Positions 16,321 through 24,706 of a stretch of DNA of 64,000 nucleotides are shown here, in pieces; position 1 is the stretch's first letter, and each line of letters opens with the position of its first letter. The DNA lies in NCBI GenBank assembly GCA_934501535.1, contig CAKSUM010000003.1:72794-136793 (forward strand), written 5' to 3'. Both the position numbers and the translations under genes were made by a program. Under the pieces are notes generated by a model, which was not told the origin of the DNA, did no database searches, and saw only the letters and a list, made by a program, of their open reading frames with translations. The stretch is from an uncultured Clostridia bacterium (lineage in GTDB: Bacteria; Bacillota; Clostridia; UBA1381).

Positions 16321-17580
16321 TTATCTTGCTACGGAAATTACCGGTGCGCCGATTGTGATGCCCTCGGGTACGTTATAGAATACAACGCCGAACGCTGCAC
16401 TGCCGCCGATTTCTGCATTTCCCAAATCAAAGTCAACATCTACGGTTCCGTCCTTTTCACCGTCTGATACATTGTATGTTGCTCTTACAAGATATGCAGC
16501 CGCCAAATCAGAAAGGCTGAATGTTTCTATTTTTTCGGTTGTGTTTTCATTAAGGCTGACTTTTTCATTCAGACCCTCTTTAACAGCTTTCTTTGTTGTT
16601 TCTTCCGTTACTTCAGTTACTTCTGTTTCTTTTACTTCCGCAACGCCGTACTTATCGCCGATTTTGATTGCCTTAAATCCTGTCGGCACATATGAAGATA
16701 TATCATTTACATAGCTTCCGCCATTGATTTCAAGCGTTGAATTTACCTCAACACCCTCCGGAACATCATTCAAACCTACATATCCGTTAAAGGTACCGCC
16801 GTTAACAACAACATCTGCACCCTGATATGCCTTGTGAGCAAGCACCGCTAATGCATATCCCTCGGAAGATGAACCATTACCGTTGTATTCAAGCTTCTGC
16901 TTATCCGATGCGTTTGTAAAGGTACCGCCGTTTATTGTCAGTGTACCGCCTTTTATTTCCACAGTTGTATCTGAAGCTTCGGTGAAAGTACCTCCGTTTA
17001 TCTCATATGTTGAACCATAACCTGCCGCAAGATAAAACTGCTTTGTAAAAGTACCTTTATTGATTACAAAATGACTGTCCTTGTAAGCACCGTTACTGTA
17101 AAAATAGCCGTTGAAAGCGCCATCATTAACGGTTACATATGAATAATTACCGGCAAAAACAGAATAACCTGCGTTATAGCTTCCGCCGTTAATCGTTACC
17201 GTTGATCTGTTATTTTCATCAACACCGCTGCATTCTACAGATACCTGTCCTGCATTTATTTCACCGTTGTTTCCGTTAATGATGAGGTCTGCACCATTTC
17301 CTACATAAACAGCGCGCGAACCGGTTCCCGAAATACTAATCTTTTTTCCGTTCAAATCCAGCGTTGCTGTCTTTGTAAAGAATTTAGCAGTTTTAGTAAG
17401 AGTAACATCATCTTGCAGGACAATTGTTCCGTTATCAACCGCGTCAAAAGCCTCCTGTAATGTACTGTACCCCTTGTCTCCGATTGTCGCAACAACCGTG
17501 TCCTCTGCCGAAACTGCGGTAACACCGGATAGCAGCATTACTGCAGAAATCAGTACGGACAACATTCTTTTTGTGTTCAT
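16321..17580 (-). CDS. Secreted beta-helix-like repeat protein
   Basis: A 419-residue exported protein with a clear Sec signal peptide (MNTKRMLSVLISAVMLLSGVTAVSA). Residues about 50-310 form irregular repeats of the type INGGTF/VNDGAF/INKGTF every 20-30 residues, as in right-handed parallel beta-helices of the pectate-lyase fold. I see no conserved lyase or hydrolase catalytic pattern, SLH domain, LPXTG motif or C-terminal anchor, so an adhesive or glycan-binding role is more likely than an enzyme. A Thr/Glu/Lys-rich linker (about 315-350) precedes a C-terminal beta domain. Consensus promoter, 5' hairpin and the downstream peptide make this a two-gene unit. Confidence 0.75.
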   Translation of the reverse strand: MNTKRMLSVLISAVMLLSGVTAVSAEDTVVATIGDKGYSTLQEAFDAVDNGTIVLQDDVTLTKTAKFFTKTATLDLNGKKISISGTGSRAVYVGNGADLIINGNNGEINAGQVSVECSGVDENNRSTVTINGGSYNAGYSVFAGNYSYVTVNDGAFNGYFYSNGAYKDSHFVINKGTFTKQFYLAAGYGSTYEINGGTFTEASDTTVEIKGGTLTINGGTFTNASDKQKLEYNGNGSSSEGYALAVLAHKAYQGADVVVNGGTFNGYVGLNDVPEGVEVNSTLEINGGSYVNDISSYVPTGFKAIKIGDKYGVAEVKETEVTEVTEETTKKAVKEGLNEKVSLNENTTEKIETFSLSDLAAAYLVRATYNVSDGEKDGTVDVDFDLGNAEIGGSAAFGVVFYNVPEGITIGAPVISVAR

Positions 17581-17597
17581 ATTTTTTGTCCTCCTTT

Positions 17598-17623
17598 TGC
17601 AACATAATTTATATTATGTTGCA
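17598..17623 (-). promoter_or_regulatory. Perfect 11-bp dyad in the 5' leader of the beta-helix gene
   Basis: TGCAACATAAT (17598-17608) and ATTATGTTGCA (17613-17623) are perfect complements around TTAT. In the mRNA it forms a hairpin immediately before the AAAGGAGG site. A second, imperfect copy lies 152 bases upstream. Confidence 0.6.
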
Positions 17624-17642
17624 TATTTATTATTGCAGGTAA

Positions 17643-17671
17643 ATTATAACATTTTTTTAGAGACATGTCAA
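17643..17671 (-). promoter_or_regulatory. Perfect consensus sigma-A promoter of the beta-helix gene
   Basis: On the - strand TTGACA (17666-17671), 17-base spacer, TATAAT (17643-17648), about 63 bases before the start codon. Both boxes match consensus exactly, so strong expression or a repressor-controlled gene is expected. Confidence 0.85.
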
Positions 17672-17742
17672 TATTACAAAAATATTTATGTATTTTTTTA
17701 CCAAAAAAAACAAAATAAACACATGAAAATTCAACAATTCTG

Positions 17743-17774
17743 CTCCTTTTGCAACATAATATAAATTATGTCGT
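17743..17774 (-). repeat. Second, imperfect copy of the leader dyad
   Basis: CTCCTTTTGCAACATAAT at 17743-17760 is identical to 17591-17608, followed by ATTATGTCGT (17765-17774) as a degenerate right arm. It lies upstream of the promoter, so it would be a DNA site rather than a leader hairpin. The rest of 17675-17917 holds the toxin-operon terminator and a small hairpin at 17850-17866, but no gene. Confidence 0.5.
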
Positions 17775-17800
17775 ATCAAAATATGTCAAAAAAGCGCGAA

Positions 17801-17840
17801 AAAAGGGGACTGCAAAAGCATTTTTACAGTCCCTTTTATA
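17801..17840 (-). terminator. Terminator of the alr-antitoxin-toxin operon
   Basis: GGGACTG and CAGTCCC pair around a 15-base A/T-rich loop, followed on - by CTTTTTT. About 80 bases after the toxin stop codon. Confidence 0.7.
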
Positions 17841-17917
17841 ACGCTTGTATGTAGCCAAAAGCTACATCACAGTTTATACATAACAACCTCCTAAAATCTT
17901 CTCTATACTTTAAAAGG

Positions 17918-18268
17918 CTAAATATTTTCCAGTCCAAAGCTTACTGCCAATGCGTCATTGACATTCTGCATCAGCTTTTTATCCAAATGCGCCACCTTTT
18001 CCCTTAACCGTTTTTTGTCTATAGTTCTGATTTGCTCCAATAATATCACAGAATCCTTATAAAGTCCATACTCGGAAGCAGATAATTCGATATGAGTCGG
18101 CATCTTCGCCTTGTTAATCTGCGACGTTATAGCCGCCGCAATTACGGTCGGGCTGTATTTATTGCCAACGTCGTTCTGGATTATCAAAACAGGCCGAATA
18201 CCGCCTTGCTCGCTGCCTACAACAGGACTCAGATCGGCGTAATAAATATCTCCTCGTTTTACAATCAC
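17918..18268 (-). CDS. ndoA: mRNA interferase, MazF/EndoA type
   Basis: A PemK/MazF-family endoribonuclease toxin that cuts single-stranded mRNA at short motifs. The 116-residue sequence (MIVKRGDIYYADLSPVVGSEQGGIRPVLIIQNDVG from GTG 18268) aligns without gaps to Bacillus EndoA as I recall it. It keeps the catalytic Arg in GGIRPVLI and the Thr in AAITSQ. Two adjacent GTG codons (18271 and 18268) are possible; homologue alignment favours the second. Translationally coupled to the antitoxin, whose stop overlaps the first GTG. Located after alr, as in Bacillus. Confidence 0.93.
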   Translation of the reverse strand: MIVKRGDIYYADLSPVVGSEQGGIRPVLIIQNDVGNKYSPTVIAAAITSQINKAKMPTHIELSASEYGLYKDSVILLEQIRTIDKKRLREKVAHLDKKLMQNVNDALAVSFGLENI

Positions 18269-18270
18269 CA

Positions 18271-18486
18271 CTATTCACACTCCGTCAGTTTTTCCTCACA
18301 GACTGACAGCGCCTCGCTGTCAGCTTCAAAACACATCCGGGCTAACGAAAGATTTAAAGAAGCCATTTCCCTGTAGCCTCGCTTGAGTTGATTATCCCTT
18401 TTTACATTTTGGTATATTTCGTGAAGGGATTTGTTTTTAACCTTATCAAACTTCAGGCCGGACATGACCTTTTTTAATTGTGACAA
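18271..18486 (-). CDS. EndoAI-like antitoxin without a visible ribbon-helix-helix domain
   Basis: A 71-residue protein in the antitoxin position before ndoA. The C-terminal half (RGYREMASLNLSLARMCFEADSEAL, then EEKLTECE) resembles the toxin-binding tail of Bacillus EndoAI (RRGYMEMAKINL...). The N-terminal part (SQLKKVMSGLKFDKVKNKS) does not resemble the ribbon-helix-helix DNA-binding domain expected there (KISLPENLV-type strand and helix). An in-frame TAA lies 10 codons before the TTG used as start, so no longer form is possible. TTG 18486 is preceded by AGGGGG. It likely neutralises the toxin but may not repress transcription. Confidence 0.75.
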   Translation of the reverse strand: MSQLKKVMSGLKFDKVKNKSLHEIYQNVKRDNQLKRGYREMASLNLSLARMCFEADSEALSVCEEKLTECE

Positions 18487-18521
18487 AGCAATCAGGCCCC
18501 CTGTTATTAATTTTTACGACA

Positions 18522-19679
18522 TCATAATTTTTCCAAATAGTTAAGCGCGGTTCTCTCCCTCCCGTTCTCTTTGTAAATTCTCGGAATTCGCTTTGATACC
18601 AGACACAAAACCTCATAATTAATTGTGTTCATCCACTCCGCGATGTTATCCGCCGTTATTTGTCCGTCGCCGAATATGATTACTTCGTCACCTATACTGA
18701 TATTATTGACATTTGTGACGTCAATCATACATTGATCCATACAAATTCTTCCGATAACGCTGCAAAGCTTTCCACCTATCTCCATTTTTGCCTTCTGTGA
18801 AAGGCATCGCAAATATCCGTCTGCATAACCGACCGGCACTGTAGCAATCTTTGTTTTCCTGTCGGTTATGTACATTGTTCCGTAGCTCACTCCCACTCCG
18901 TCTTTGACCGTTTTTAAAAAGCTGACGCGTGCTTTAAGCGTCATCACGGGTTCTAACGCAAGTCTTGTCTTGTCTACTTCCTCTGACGGGTAATATCCGT
19001 ATAAAATCACACCGGCACGCACCATATCAAGGTGCATTTCGGGGTACATCATGATTGCTGCACTGTTTGCAATATGCTTGCACGGAATGTTCAGTCCGGC
19101 AGCCTCCAGCTCGCCGGTAAGTTTTTGAAATCTGTTAAACTGGAAATAGGTATAATCCGGATTTTCCTCATCGGCACACGCGAAGTGCGAGAAAATACCG
19201 TCAATTTCAATGCCGGGCAAGTGTGAAATTTCCAGAATTTCCGAAACAAGCGCCGAATTATCATCGCTCGCCACAAATCCCACACGCGACATTCCGGTAT
19301 CTATTTTCAGATGAATTTTCACCTTTTTCCCAAGACGCACCGCACTTTCGGACAAGGTTTTTGCAAAATCCGAATCGGATACATTCGGCATAATATCATA
19401 TTTGACAATTTCGTCCGCTTCTTCCTTTGACGAAATGCCGAGAATTAAAACAGGCGTATCCATGCCGGCACGGCGAATTTCCTTAGCCTCGTCAAGCATC
19501 GCCACGGCAAAAGCGTCCACGCCGACCTCAGTCATTACGCGGCAGCATTCGCGGTATCCGTGACCGTAAGCGTCGGCTTTCACCACCGCCATAAGCCTTG
19601 AGCTGCCGATAATACCTTTAATATTTCTGATATTGTTTTTCAGTGCGTCAATATTTATTTCTGCCCATGTTCTGTTCAT
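18522..19679 (-). CDS. alr: Alanine racemase
   Basis: PLP-dependent enzyme that interconverts L- and D-alanine for peptidoglycan. It has 385 residues. The catalytic Lys lies in VVKADAYGHG (about 33-42) and the second catalytic Tyr in GVSYGTMY (about 265), with KIHLKIDTGMSRVGF between them. GAGGGAAATAAGTATA precedes the ATG. Nnr lies 24 bases upstream and the EndoA-type toxin-antitoxin pair follows downstream. Confidence 0.97.
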   Translation of the reverse strand: MNRTWAEINIDALKNNIRNIKGIIGSSRLMAVVKADAYGHGYRECCRVMTEVGVDAFAVAMLDEAKEIRRAGMDTPVLILGISSKEEADEIVKYDIMPNVSDSDFAKTLSESAVRLGKKVKIHLKIDTGMSRVGFVASDDNSALVSEILEISHLPGIEIDGIFSHFACADEENPDYTYFQFNRFQKLTGELEAAGLNIPCKHIANSAAIMMYPEMHLDMVRAGVILYGYYPSEEVDKTRLALEPVMTLKARVSFLKTVKDGVGVSYGTMYITDRKTKIATVPVGYADGYLRCLSQKAKMEIGGKLCSVIGRICMDQCMIDVTNVNNISIGDEVIIFGDGQITADNIAEWMNTINYEVLCLVSKRIPRIYKENGRERTALNYLEKL

Positions 19680-19703
19680 TATACTTATTTCCCTCTTATT
19701 TTA

Positions 19704-21209
19704 TCATATTTCATGCTGATTTTCCACAGGTAATTTCTGAGAAATACAAGAAATAATATCCCGTGCCGTGAGCGACTCCTCCGACCAAATCATTTTTGCC
19801 GCGTCCCCTGCCGCTCCGTGCAGATATACCGCCAATTCTGCGGCATGATACGGCGGCAGTCCTCTTGCCGCAAGCGCAGCCGTCATTCCTGCAAGCACAT
19901 CTCCGCTGCCGGCTGTAGCCATGCCGGCATTGCCTGTCATATTTACCGACTGCTCCCCGTCCGGTGCTGTTATTATACTATGATTTCCCTTCAAAACAAG
20001 TGTCAGTCTATATTCCGAAACTAAGCCGCAGGCAGCCGAAAATCTGTCATTTTCCACCGTCTTTGCGTCTTTTCCCGTAAGCCGCGCCATTTCCATAGTA
20101 TGCGGCGTTAATATCACATCGGATTTGCACCGTTTAAGAATTTGCATGTTTCCGGCAAGCGCAAACAAGCCGTCCGCGTCGATAACCACCGGCACATCAG
20201 CGCTTTCCAGAATTTTTTCAAGCAGTGCCGGCACATATTTTCCGCGCCCTATTCCGTTACCGAATAAAATCGTGTCAAACCCTGCCATTTTCTCAACAAT
20301 TTTTTCCGCATCTTTTTCAAAATCGACCGGAAATGTCATCGCCTGAGCAAGCGAGGTCTGAACAATATCGTTTATTTCCGACGGGACACACGCCGTAACA
20401 ATACCGGCTCCTGTTCTGAATGCCGCCTCGCATGCCATTATCACCGCGCCTGCCATTCCCACGCTTCCGCCTATAACAAAAATTTTTCCGTAATCGCCTT
20501 TATGCGAATTTGCACGGCGTTTCGGCATTATTTCCGCTAAGTATTCTTCCGTCAGCACCTTTACTCTGACATTTTCCGTGTCAAATGCCTGCTCCGGCAC
20601 AGATATATCGGAGCAAACAACTTCTCCGGCATAATCCGCCCCCGGAAAAAGCAGCAATCCTCGCTTATATGCCGCAAATGTAACGGTTTTATCCGCTTTC
20701 ACGGCAATATCCGCCTCACCCGTGTCCGAGTTCACTCCCGACGGCACATCGACCGACAGCACATACTTTGCACGGCGATTTATTTTCTCAATCACATCAC
20801 GTGCCGCTCCCGTGATTTCTCCGTGTATGCCCGTACCGAAAAGTGCGTCCACGGTGTAGTCACAAAGCCGCAAATCCGTTTCAAGCTCCGAAAAATCCGT
20901 ATTGAACGGTACACCCATGCTTTTCAGAATATTATAATTCGTCAGCGCGTCGCCCGAAAAATTTTCTCCTAGAACAAGATATATCTTTACCGTTTTTCCC
21001 ATGTTTATAAGATGCCGCGCAATCGCCAGTCCGTCGCCGCCGTTATTGCCCTTTCCGCATATGACGGCAAAGCTGTTGTATCCGGAAATCTCTCGCACGC
21101 ATGCCAAAGCGGCATTTTCCATAAGGACAATGCCGGGAATATTAAATTTCTGCGCCGCAATTTTGTCGATTTCCCTCATCTGCGCCGCAGTGCAAACATG
21201 TTTAACCAT
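19704..21209 (-). CDS. nnr: Bifunctional NAD(P)H-hydrate epimerase/dehydratase
   Basis: A metabolite-repair enzyme that epimerises and dehydrates damaged NAD(P)H hydrates. At 501 residues it is the fused form: an N-terminal YjeF_N epimerase domain (AQMREIDKIAAQKFNIPG, GKGNNGGDGLAIARHLINMG) and a C-terminal ribokinase-like dehydratase (HKGDYGKIFVIGGSVGMAGA, ILTPHTMEMARL, GNAGMATAGSGDVLAGM). I prefer the ATG at 21209; a GTG at 21218 is in frame but is butted against the ribosome-binding region. It overlaps no neighbour and precedes alr, a frequent Firmicutes order. Confidence 0.94.
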   Translation of the reverse strand: MVKHVCTAAQMREIDKIAAQKFNIPGIVLMENAALACVREISGYNSFAVICGKGNNGGDGLAIARHLINMGKTVKIYLVLGENFSGDALTNYNILKSMGVPFNTDFSELETDLRLCDYTVDALFGTGIHGEITGAARDVIEKINRRAKYVLSVDVPSGVNSDTGEADIAVKADKTVTFAAYKRGLLLFPGADYAGEVVCSDISVPEQAFDTENVRVKVLTEEYLAEIMPKRRANSHKGDYGKIFVIGGSVGMAGAVIMACEAAFRTGAGIVTACVPSEINDIVQTSLAQAMTFPVDFEKDAEKIVEKMAGFDTILFGNGIGRGKYVPALLEKILESADVPVVIDADGLFALAGNMQILKRCKSDVILTPHTMEMARLTGKDAKTVENDRFSAACGLVSEYRLTLVLKGNHSIITAPDGEQSVNMTGNAGMATAGSGDVLAGMTAALAARGLPPYHAAELAVYLHGAAGDAAKMIWSEESLTARDIISCISQKLPVENQHEI

Positions 21210-21227
21210 ATACTTCACCGCCGCCCG

Positions 21228-21752
21228 TTACGCTATGTCCTGAGGATTTACGGTGACTGCATGGGGGTTTTCCATTTTGATATTTTTCAGCATTTTTGCG
21301 TTCGGCTGAAAATAAATTCTGGTTTTTTCGCCGTTTTTGTTAAAATCCACATAATACACCGATTTATCGGTAATATCGCCGGAATAATCAAACACCTTCA
21401 TTCCCGGCTCCTGTGGAATCTGCTCGCCGTTTGTCGGCGCACATCCGGTAATTTCTTTAAAATTCAGATTTTTTACAACACGTTTGCGCGCTTTTTTGCT
21501 CATTATTTTATCAATGTCAAGCATGCTGTTGGTGAGAATATACTCGTACTCAACATCGGTTCCGCGTATGAGATATGCGGCTCCGTACCAAATTCCGACA
21601 ACAAGCAAAAATGCAATCGCTCCGATAAAACGCGTAAGAAACAGCAATACCGCTGCCGATAAAATCACGCCCAAAACAATGCTCCCGATAACCGTAACGT
21701 TATCCTTCGGAGTTTTTTTGTGCTTTACCATATGTTCGCAGAAAATATCCAT
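21228..21752 (-). CDS. Conserved membrane protein of unknown function
   Basis: A 174-residue protein with two adjacent transmembrane helices (about 22-40 and 43-62) and a soluble C-terminal domain. That domain begins DVEYEYILTNSMLDIDKIMSKKARKRV, a pattern I associate with short bacterial PH-like membrane proteins (YEYxLTNxxLDIDKI). No catalytic pattern is visible. Its start codon follows the rdgB stop directly (TAAATG), so it is translationally coupled to rdgB. Function unknown. Confidence 0.8.
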   Translation of the reverse strand: MDIFCEHMVKHKKTPKDNVTVIGSIVLGVILSAAVLLFLTRFIGAIAFLLVVGIWYGAAYLIRGTDVEYEYILTNSMLDIDKIMSKKARKRVVKNLNFKEITGCAPTNGEQIPQEPGMKVFDYSGDITDKSVYYVDFNKNGEKTRIYFQPNAKMLKNIKMENPHAVTVNPQDIA

Positions 21753-22340
21753 TTATTCAACCTCTTTCTTTAAAATTTCGCAAAGACTGCGAAGCGCCTT
21801 TCCGCGGTGACTCACCGCATTTTTTTCCTCGGGCGACGCAAGCCCGAAGCATTTGTTTATCTCGGTGCAGTAGAACAGCGGGTCATAGCCGAATCCGCCG
21901 TTTCCGTGCTCCTCGGTCAAAATTTCTCCTTCAACCTTACCCTCTGCGGTAATCTCTCTGCCGTCCGGAAAAATGAACGCAATACATGCCACATATTCCG
22001 CATGCCTGTTCTTTTCTCCGTCCATCGCCGCAAGAAGTTTCTCGTTCCTGTCTTTATCGGTTGCTCCGTCCCCCGCAAATCTGGCGGAATACAGCCCCGG
22101 AGCACCGTCAAGCGCGTCTACGCACAGCCCCGAATCATCTGCCATTACGGCACTGTCACACAAAAGCGCAACTGCGCGCGCCTTTATCAGTGCATTTTCC
22201 CTGTACGTTGAACCGGTTTCTTCAATTTCAAGGTCCAGTCCCTCGTCCTGCATCGAAACAATCTCACAGCCGATTTCTCCCAGAACCTCGCGAAATTCCC
22301 GGATTTTACCCGGATTTGTGGTTGCTGCAACTATTTTCAT
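21753..22340 (-). CDS. rdgB: XTP/dITP diphosphatase (RdgB/HAM1 family)
   Basis: A housecleaning enzyme that hydrolyses non-canonical purine nucleoside triphosphates (dITP, XTP) to monophosphates, preventing their incorporation into DNA. 195 residues, normal length. Visible signatures: ATTNPGKIREF (about 5-15), ADDSGLCVDALDGAPGLYSARF (about 68-90), GFGYDPLF and SHRGKAL near the C-terminus. First gene of the leftward rdgB-nnr-alr-ndoA group, divergent from recD2. Confidence 0.96.
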   Translation of the reverse strand: MKIVAATTNPGKIREFREVLGEIGCEIVSMQDEGLDLEIEETGSTYRENALIKARAVALLCDSAVMADDSGLCVDALDGAPGLYSARFAGDGATDKDRNEKLLAAMDGEKNRHAEYVACIAFIFPDGREITAEGKVEGEILTEEHGNGGFGYDPLFYCTEINKCFGLASPEEKNAVSHRGKALRSLCEILKKEVE

Positions 22341-22395
22341 GTATATTACCGTCCGTTTCCTTAATTAACTCTTTTAATTATATCACTCAAAAGCC

Positions 22396-22424
22396 TTGCC
22401 GTCAACAAAAAATTGTGATATAAT
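22396..22424 (+). promoter_or_regulatory. Promoter for recD2
   Basis: TTGCCG (22396-22401) and TATAAT (22419-22424) with a 17-base spacer, about 38 bases before the recD2 start. Confidence 0.6.
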
Positions 22425-22462
22425 GTTATTAATTATAAATATATGCTTTGGGAACAGATACA

Positions 22463-24706
22463 ATGGACGAAAATATTACAATAAGCGGAACCGTGTTTGA
22501 AATTATATATCAAAATTCGGAAAACGGCTATACAGTGTGTGAAATAGACTCGCCGAGCGACGGTCTTTTCACGGCAACGGGGTATATGCCGTATCTTTGC
22601 GTGAATGAAAATATCTCGGTAACGGGCACATGGACAGTCCACCCCGATTACGGCGAGCAGCTGCGCGTGACATATTACGAAACTATCATGCCGAGCGATG
22701 AACAGTCCATAATTGACTATCTTTCCTCGGGCGCAGTTTACGGCATCCGCGAAGCCACTGCGAAAAAAATTGTCGGACACTTCGGGACGGATACCCTTAA
22801 TATAATGCTTACCGACCCTATTCGCCTCAGTGAAATCAAGGGCATATCCGCGTCAAGGGCTGAAAAAATCGGAAAATCCTATCTCGAGCTGCAATCTATG
22901 CAGAGCATAATGATGTTTATGCAGCAATACGGCATATCTGTAAACCTTGCGGTAAAGGTGCACCAGGCTCTCGGCAGCGAAGCGGTAAACAAAATCAAGG
23001 AAAACCCCTATATTCTTTCCGACGCCGTAGACGGAATAAGCTTTAAAACCGCCGACAATATTGCACATCTGCGCGGCATACCGAAAAATTCACCCGAGCG
23101 TATTCAGTCCTGCCTGAAATATATTCTCAATAATGCAGCCTACAGCGGAGGCCATACGTTTCTGCCGCGGAATATACTGATTAAAGATGCCGGCACATAC
23201 TTAGCTGTTGAGGAAAATGAAATAGAAAACGGAATTACGGCGCTTGAACTGAAGAAAGACCTATTCTGCGCAAAAACGGACGGAAATGACGCCTGCTACC
23301 TCGCATTATTTTATAACGCGGAGGTTTACACCGCAAGGCGGCTTGCCTCGCTTGCCGCAGCGGAACCGTCATACATATTGTCCGACGATGAGGTGTCCGA
23401 AATAATCGGCAAAAAGGAAAAACGCGATAATATCGAGCTTGACGCCGAGCAGAAAAAAGCAGTGTTTGCAGCAGTACACTACGGCTGCACGGTAGTCACC
23501 GGCGGCCCCGGAACCGGCAAAACCACCACAATAAACACAATACTTGAGGTTATCGGTGCAATGCAGCTGTCGGTCGCTCTCGCCGCCCCCACCGGACGTG
23601 CGGCAAAACGCATGAGCCAGGTGACAGGCATAGAGGCAAAAACAATCCATCGGCTTTTGGGCATGCAGCCCGGAAATGATGATTCACAGGCACGTTTTTT
23701 ATACAACGAGAGCAACGTCCTTCCCTTTGACGTAATAATACTTGACGAAGTAAGCATGGTTGATTTGCTGCTGATGAACTCTTTTTTAAAAGCGGTCAAA
23801 CGCGGCGCAAAAGTGATTTTCTGCGGCGACAGCGACCAGCTGCCGTCGGTCGGCGCCGGGAACGTTCTCAAGGACATCATAGACAGCGAGCTGATACCCG
23901 TCATTCACCTGACGCACATTTTTCGTCAGGCGCAGGAAAGCCTTATAGTAATGAATGCGCACAAAATCAACTGCGGAGAAATGCCGGATTTATCCGCGCA
24001 TAACAAGGACTTCTTTTTCCTGAGCCGCTCCTCCGGCGATGTTGCCGCCGCGACCGTTATTGATTTGTACCGCAACCGTCTGCCGCGCAGCTACGGGCTT
24101 AATCCGCTGACCTCCATACAGGTACTTTCGCCGTCAAAAAAAGGTGACGCAGGTTCCGTGCGGCTCAATCACGAGCTGCAAAAAAGCCTTAATCCGCCCG
24201 ACATGCTCAAGCAGGAATACGTTTACGGTAAAACGGTATTCCGTACGGGCGACAAGGTTATGCAGGTAAAAAATAACTATGATATTATCTGGGCTCGCCC
24301 CGACGGCGAAACCGGTTCGGGAATATTCAACGGTGACATGGGAATTATCGACAGTATTTCCGTCAGGGACAGGCAAATGACGATAATTTTTGATGATGAC
24401 AAGGAAACGGAATACAGTTTCAGTGACCTTGACTGTCTGGATCTTGCCTATGCCATTACAGTCCACAAAAGCCAGGGAAGCGAATTTCCGGTAGTCATAA
24501 TACCGCTGTGCCGTTTTGCGCCCATGCTCATGTGCCGCAATCTGCTTTATACCGCGGTTACACGCGCCAAAAATATGGTGATACTTGTCGGCTCGCGTTC
24601 GGCATGCGCCGCTATGGTGCAGAACAACGATGAAAAAAAGCGATATACCGGTCTTTGCCGGAAACTTAAAAATATTGCAGCTTTTACGGAGGAAAACAAT
24701 GAATAA
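22463..24706 (+). CDS. recD2: RecD2-type ATP-dependent DNA helicase
   Basis: A 5'-3' superfamily 1B helicase of the RecD2/YrrC type, found in bacteria without a full RecBCD complex role for it. It has 747 residues. An OB-like N-terminal domain is followed by helix-hairpin-helix motifs (YGIREATAKKIVGHFG, IKGISASRAEKIG). Walker A is GGPGTGKTTTINTI (about 345), motif II LDEVSMVD, motif III GDSDQLPSVGAGNVL, motif IV THIFRQAQ, and motifs V-VI VHKSQGSEF and YTAVTRAK. The start at 22463 is chosen over a TTG at 22448. It overlaps the next gene by 8 bases. Confidence 0.94.
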   Translation: MDENITISGTVFEIIYQNSENGYTVCEIDSPSDGLFTATGYMPYLCVNENISVTGTWTVHPDYGEQLRVTYYETIMPSDEQSIIDYLSSGAVYGIREATAKKIVGHFGTDTLNIMLTDPIRLSEIKGISASRAEKIGKSYLELQSMQSIMMFMQQYGISVNLAVKVHQALGSEAVNKIKENPYILSDAVDGISFKTADNIAHLRGIPKNSPERIQSCLKYILNNAAYSGGHTFLPRNILIKDAGTYLAVEENEIENGITALELKKDLFCAKTDGNDACYLALFYNAEVYTARRLASLAAAEPSYILSDDEVSEIIGKKEKRDNIELDAEQKKAVFAAVHYGCTVVTGGPGTGKTTTINTILEVIGAMQLSVALAAPTGRAAKRMSQVTGIEAKTIHRLLGMQPGNDDSQARFLYNESNVLPFDVIILDEVSMVDLLLMNSFLKAVKRGAKVIFCGDSDQLPSVGAGNVLKDIIDSELIPVIHLTHIFRQAQESLIVMNAHKINCGEMPDLSAHNKDFFFLSRSSGDVAAATVIDLYRNRLPRSYGLNPLTSIQVLSPSKKGDAGSVRLNHELQKSLNPPDMLKQEYVYGKTVFRTGDKVMQVKNNYDIIWARPDGETGSGIFNGDMGIIDSISVRDRQMTIIFDDDKETEYSFSDLDCLDLAYAITVHKSQGSEFPVVIIPLCRFAPMLMCRNLLYTAVTRAKNMVILVGSRSACAAMVQNNDEKKRYTGLCRKLKNIAAFTEENNE

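Noticed and set aside
17867..17881. Four-codon reading frame (MYKL) with an excellent AGGAGG site after the toxin gene
   Set aside because: It stops at once before a small TGTAGC/GCTACA hairpin and no other frame continues. It is either a relic or chance; not enough to call a gene.
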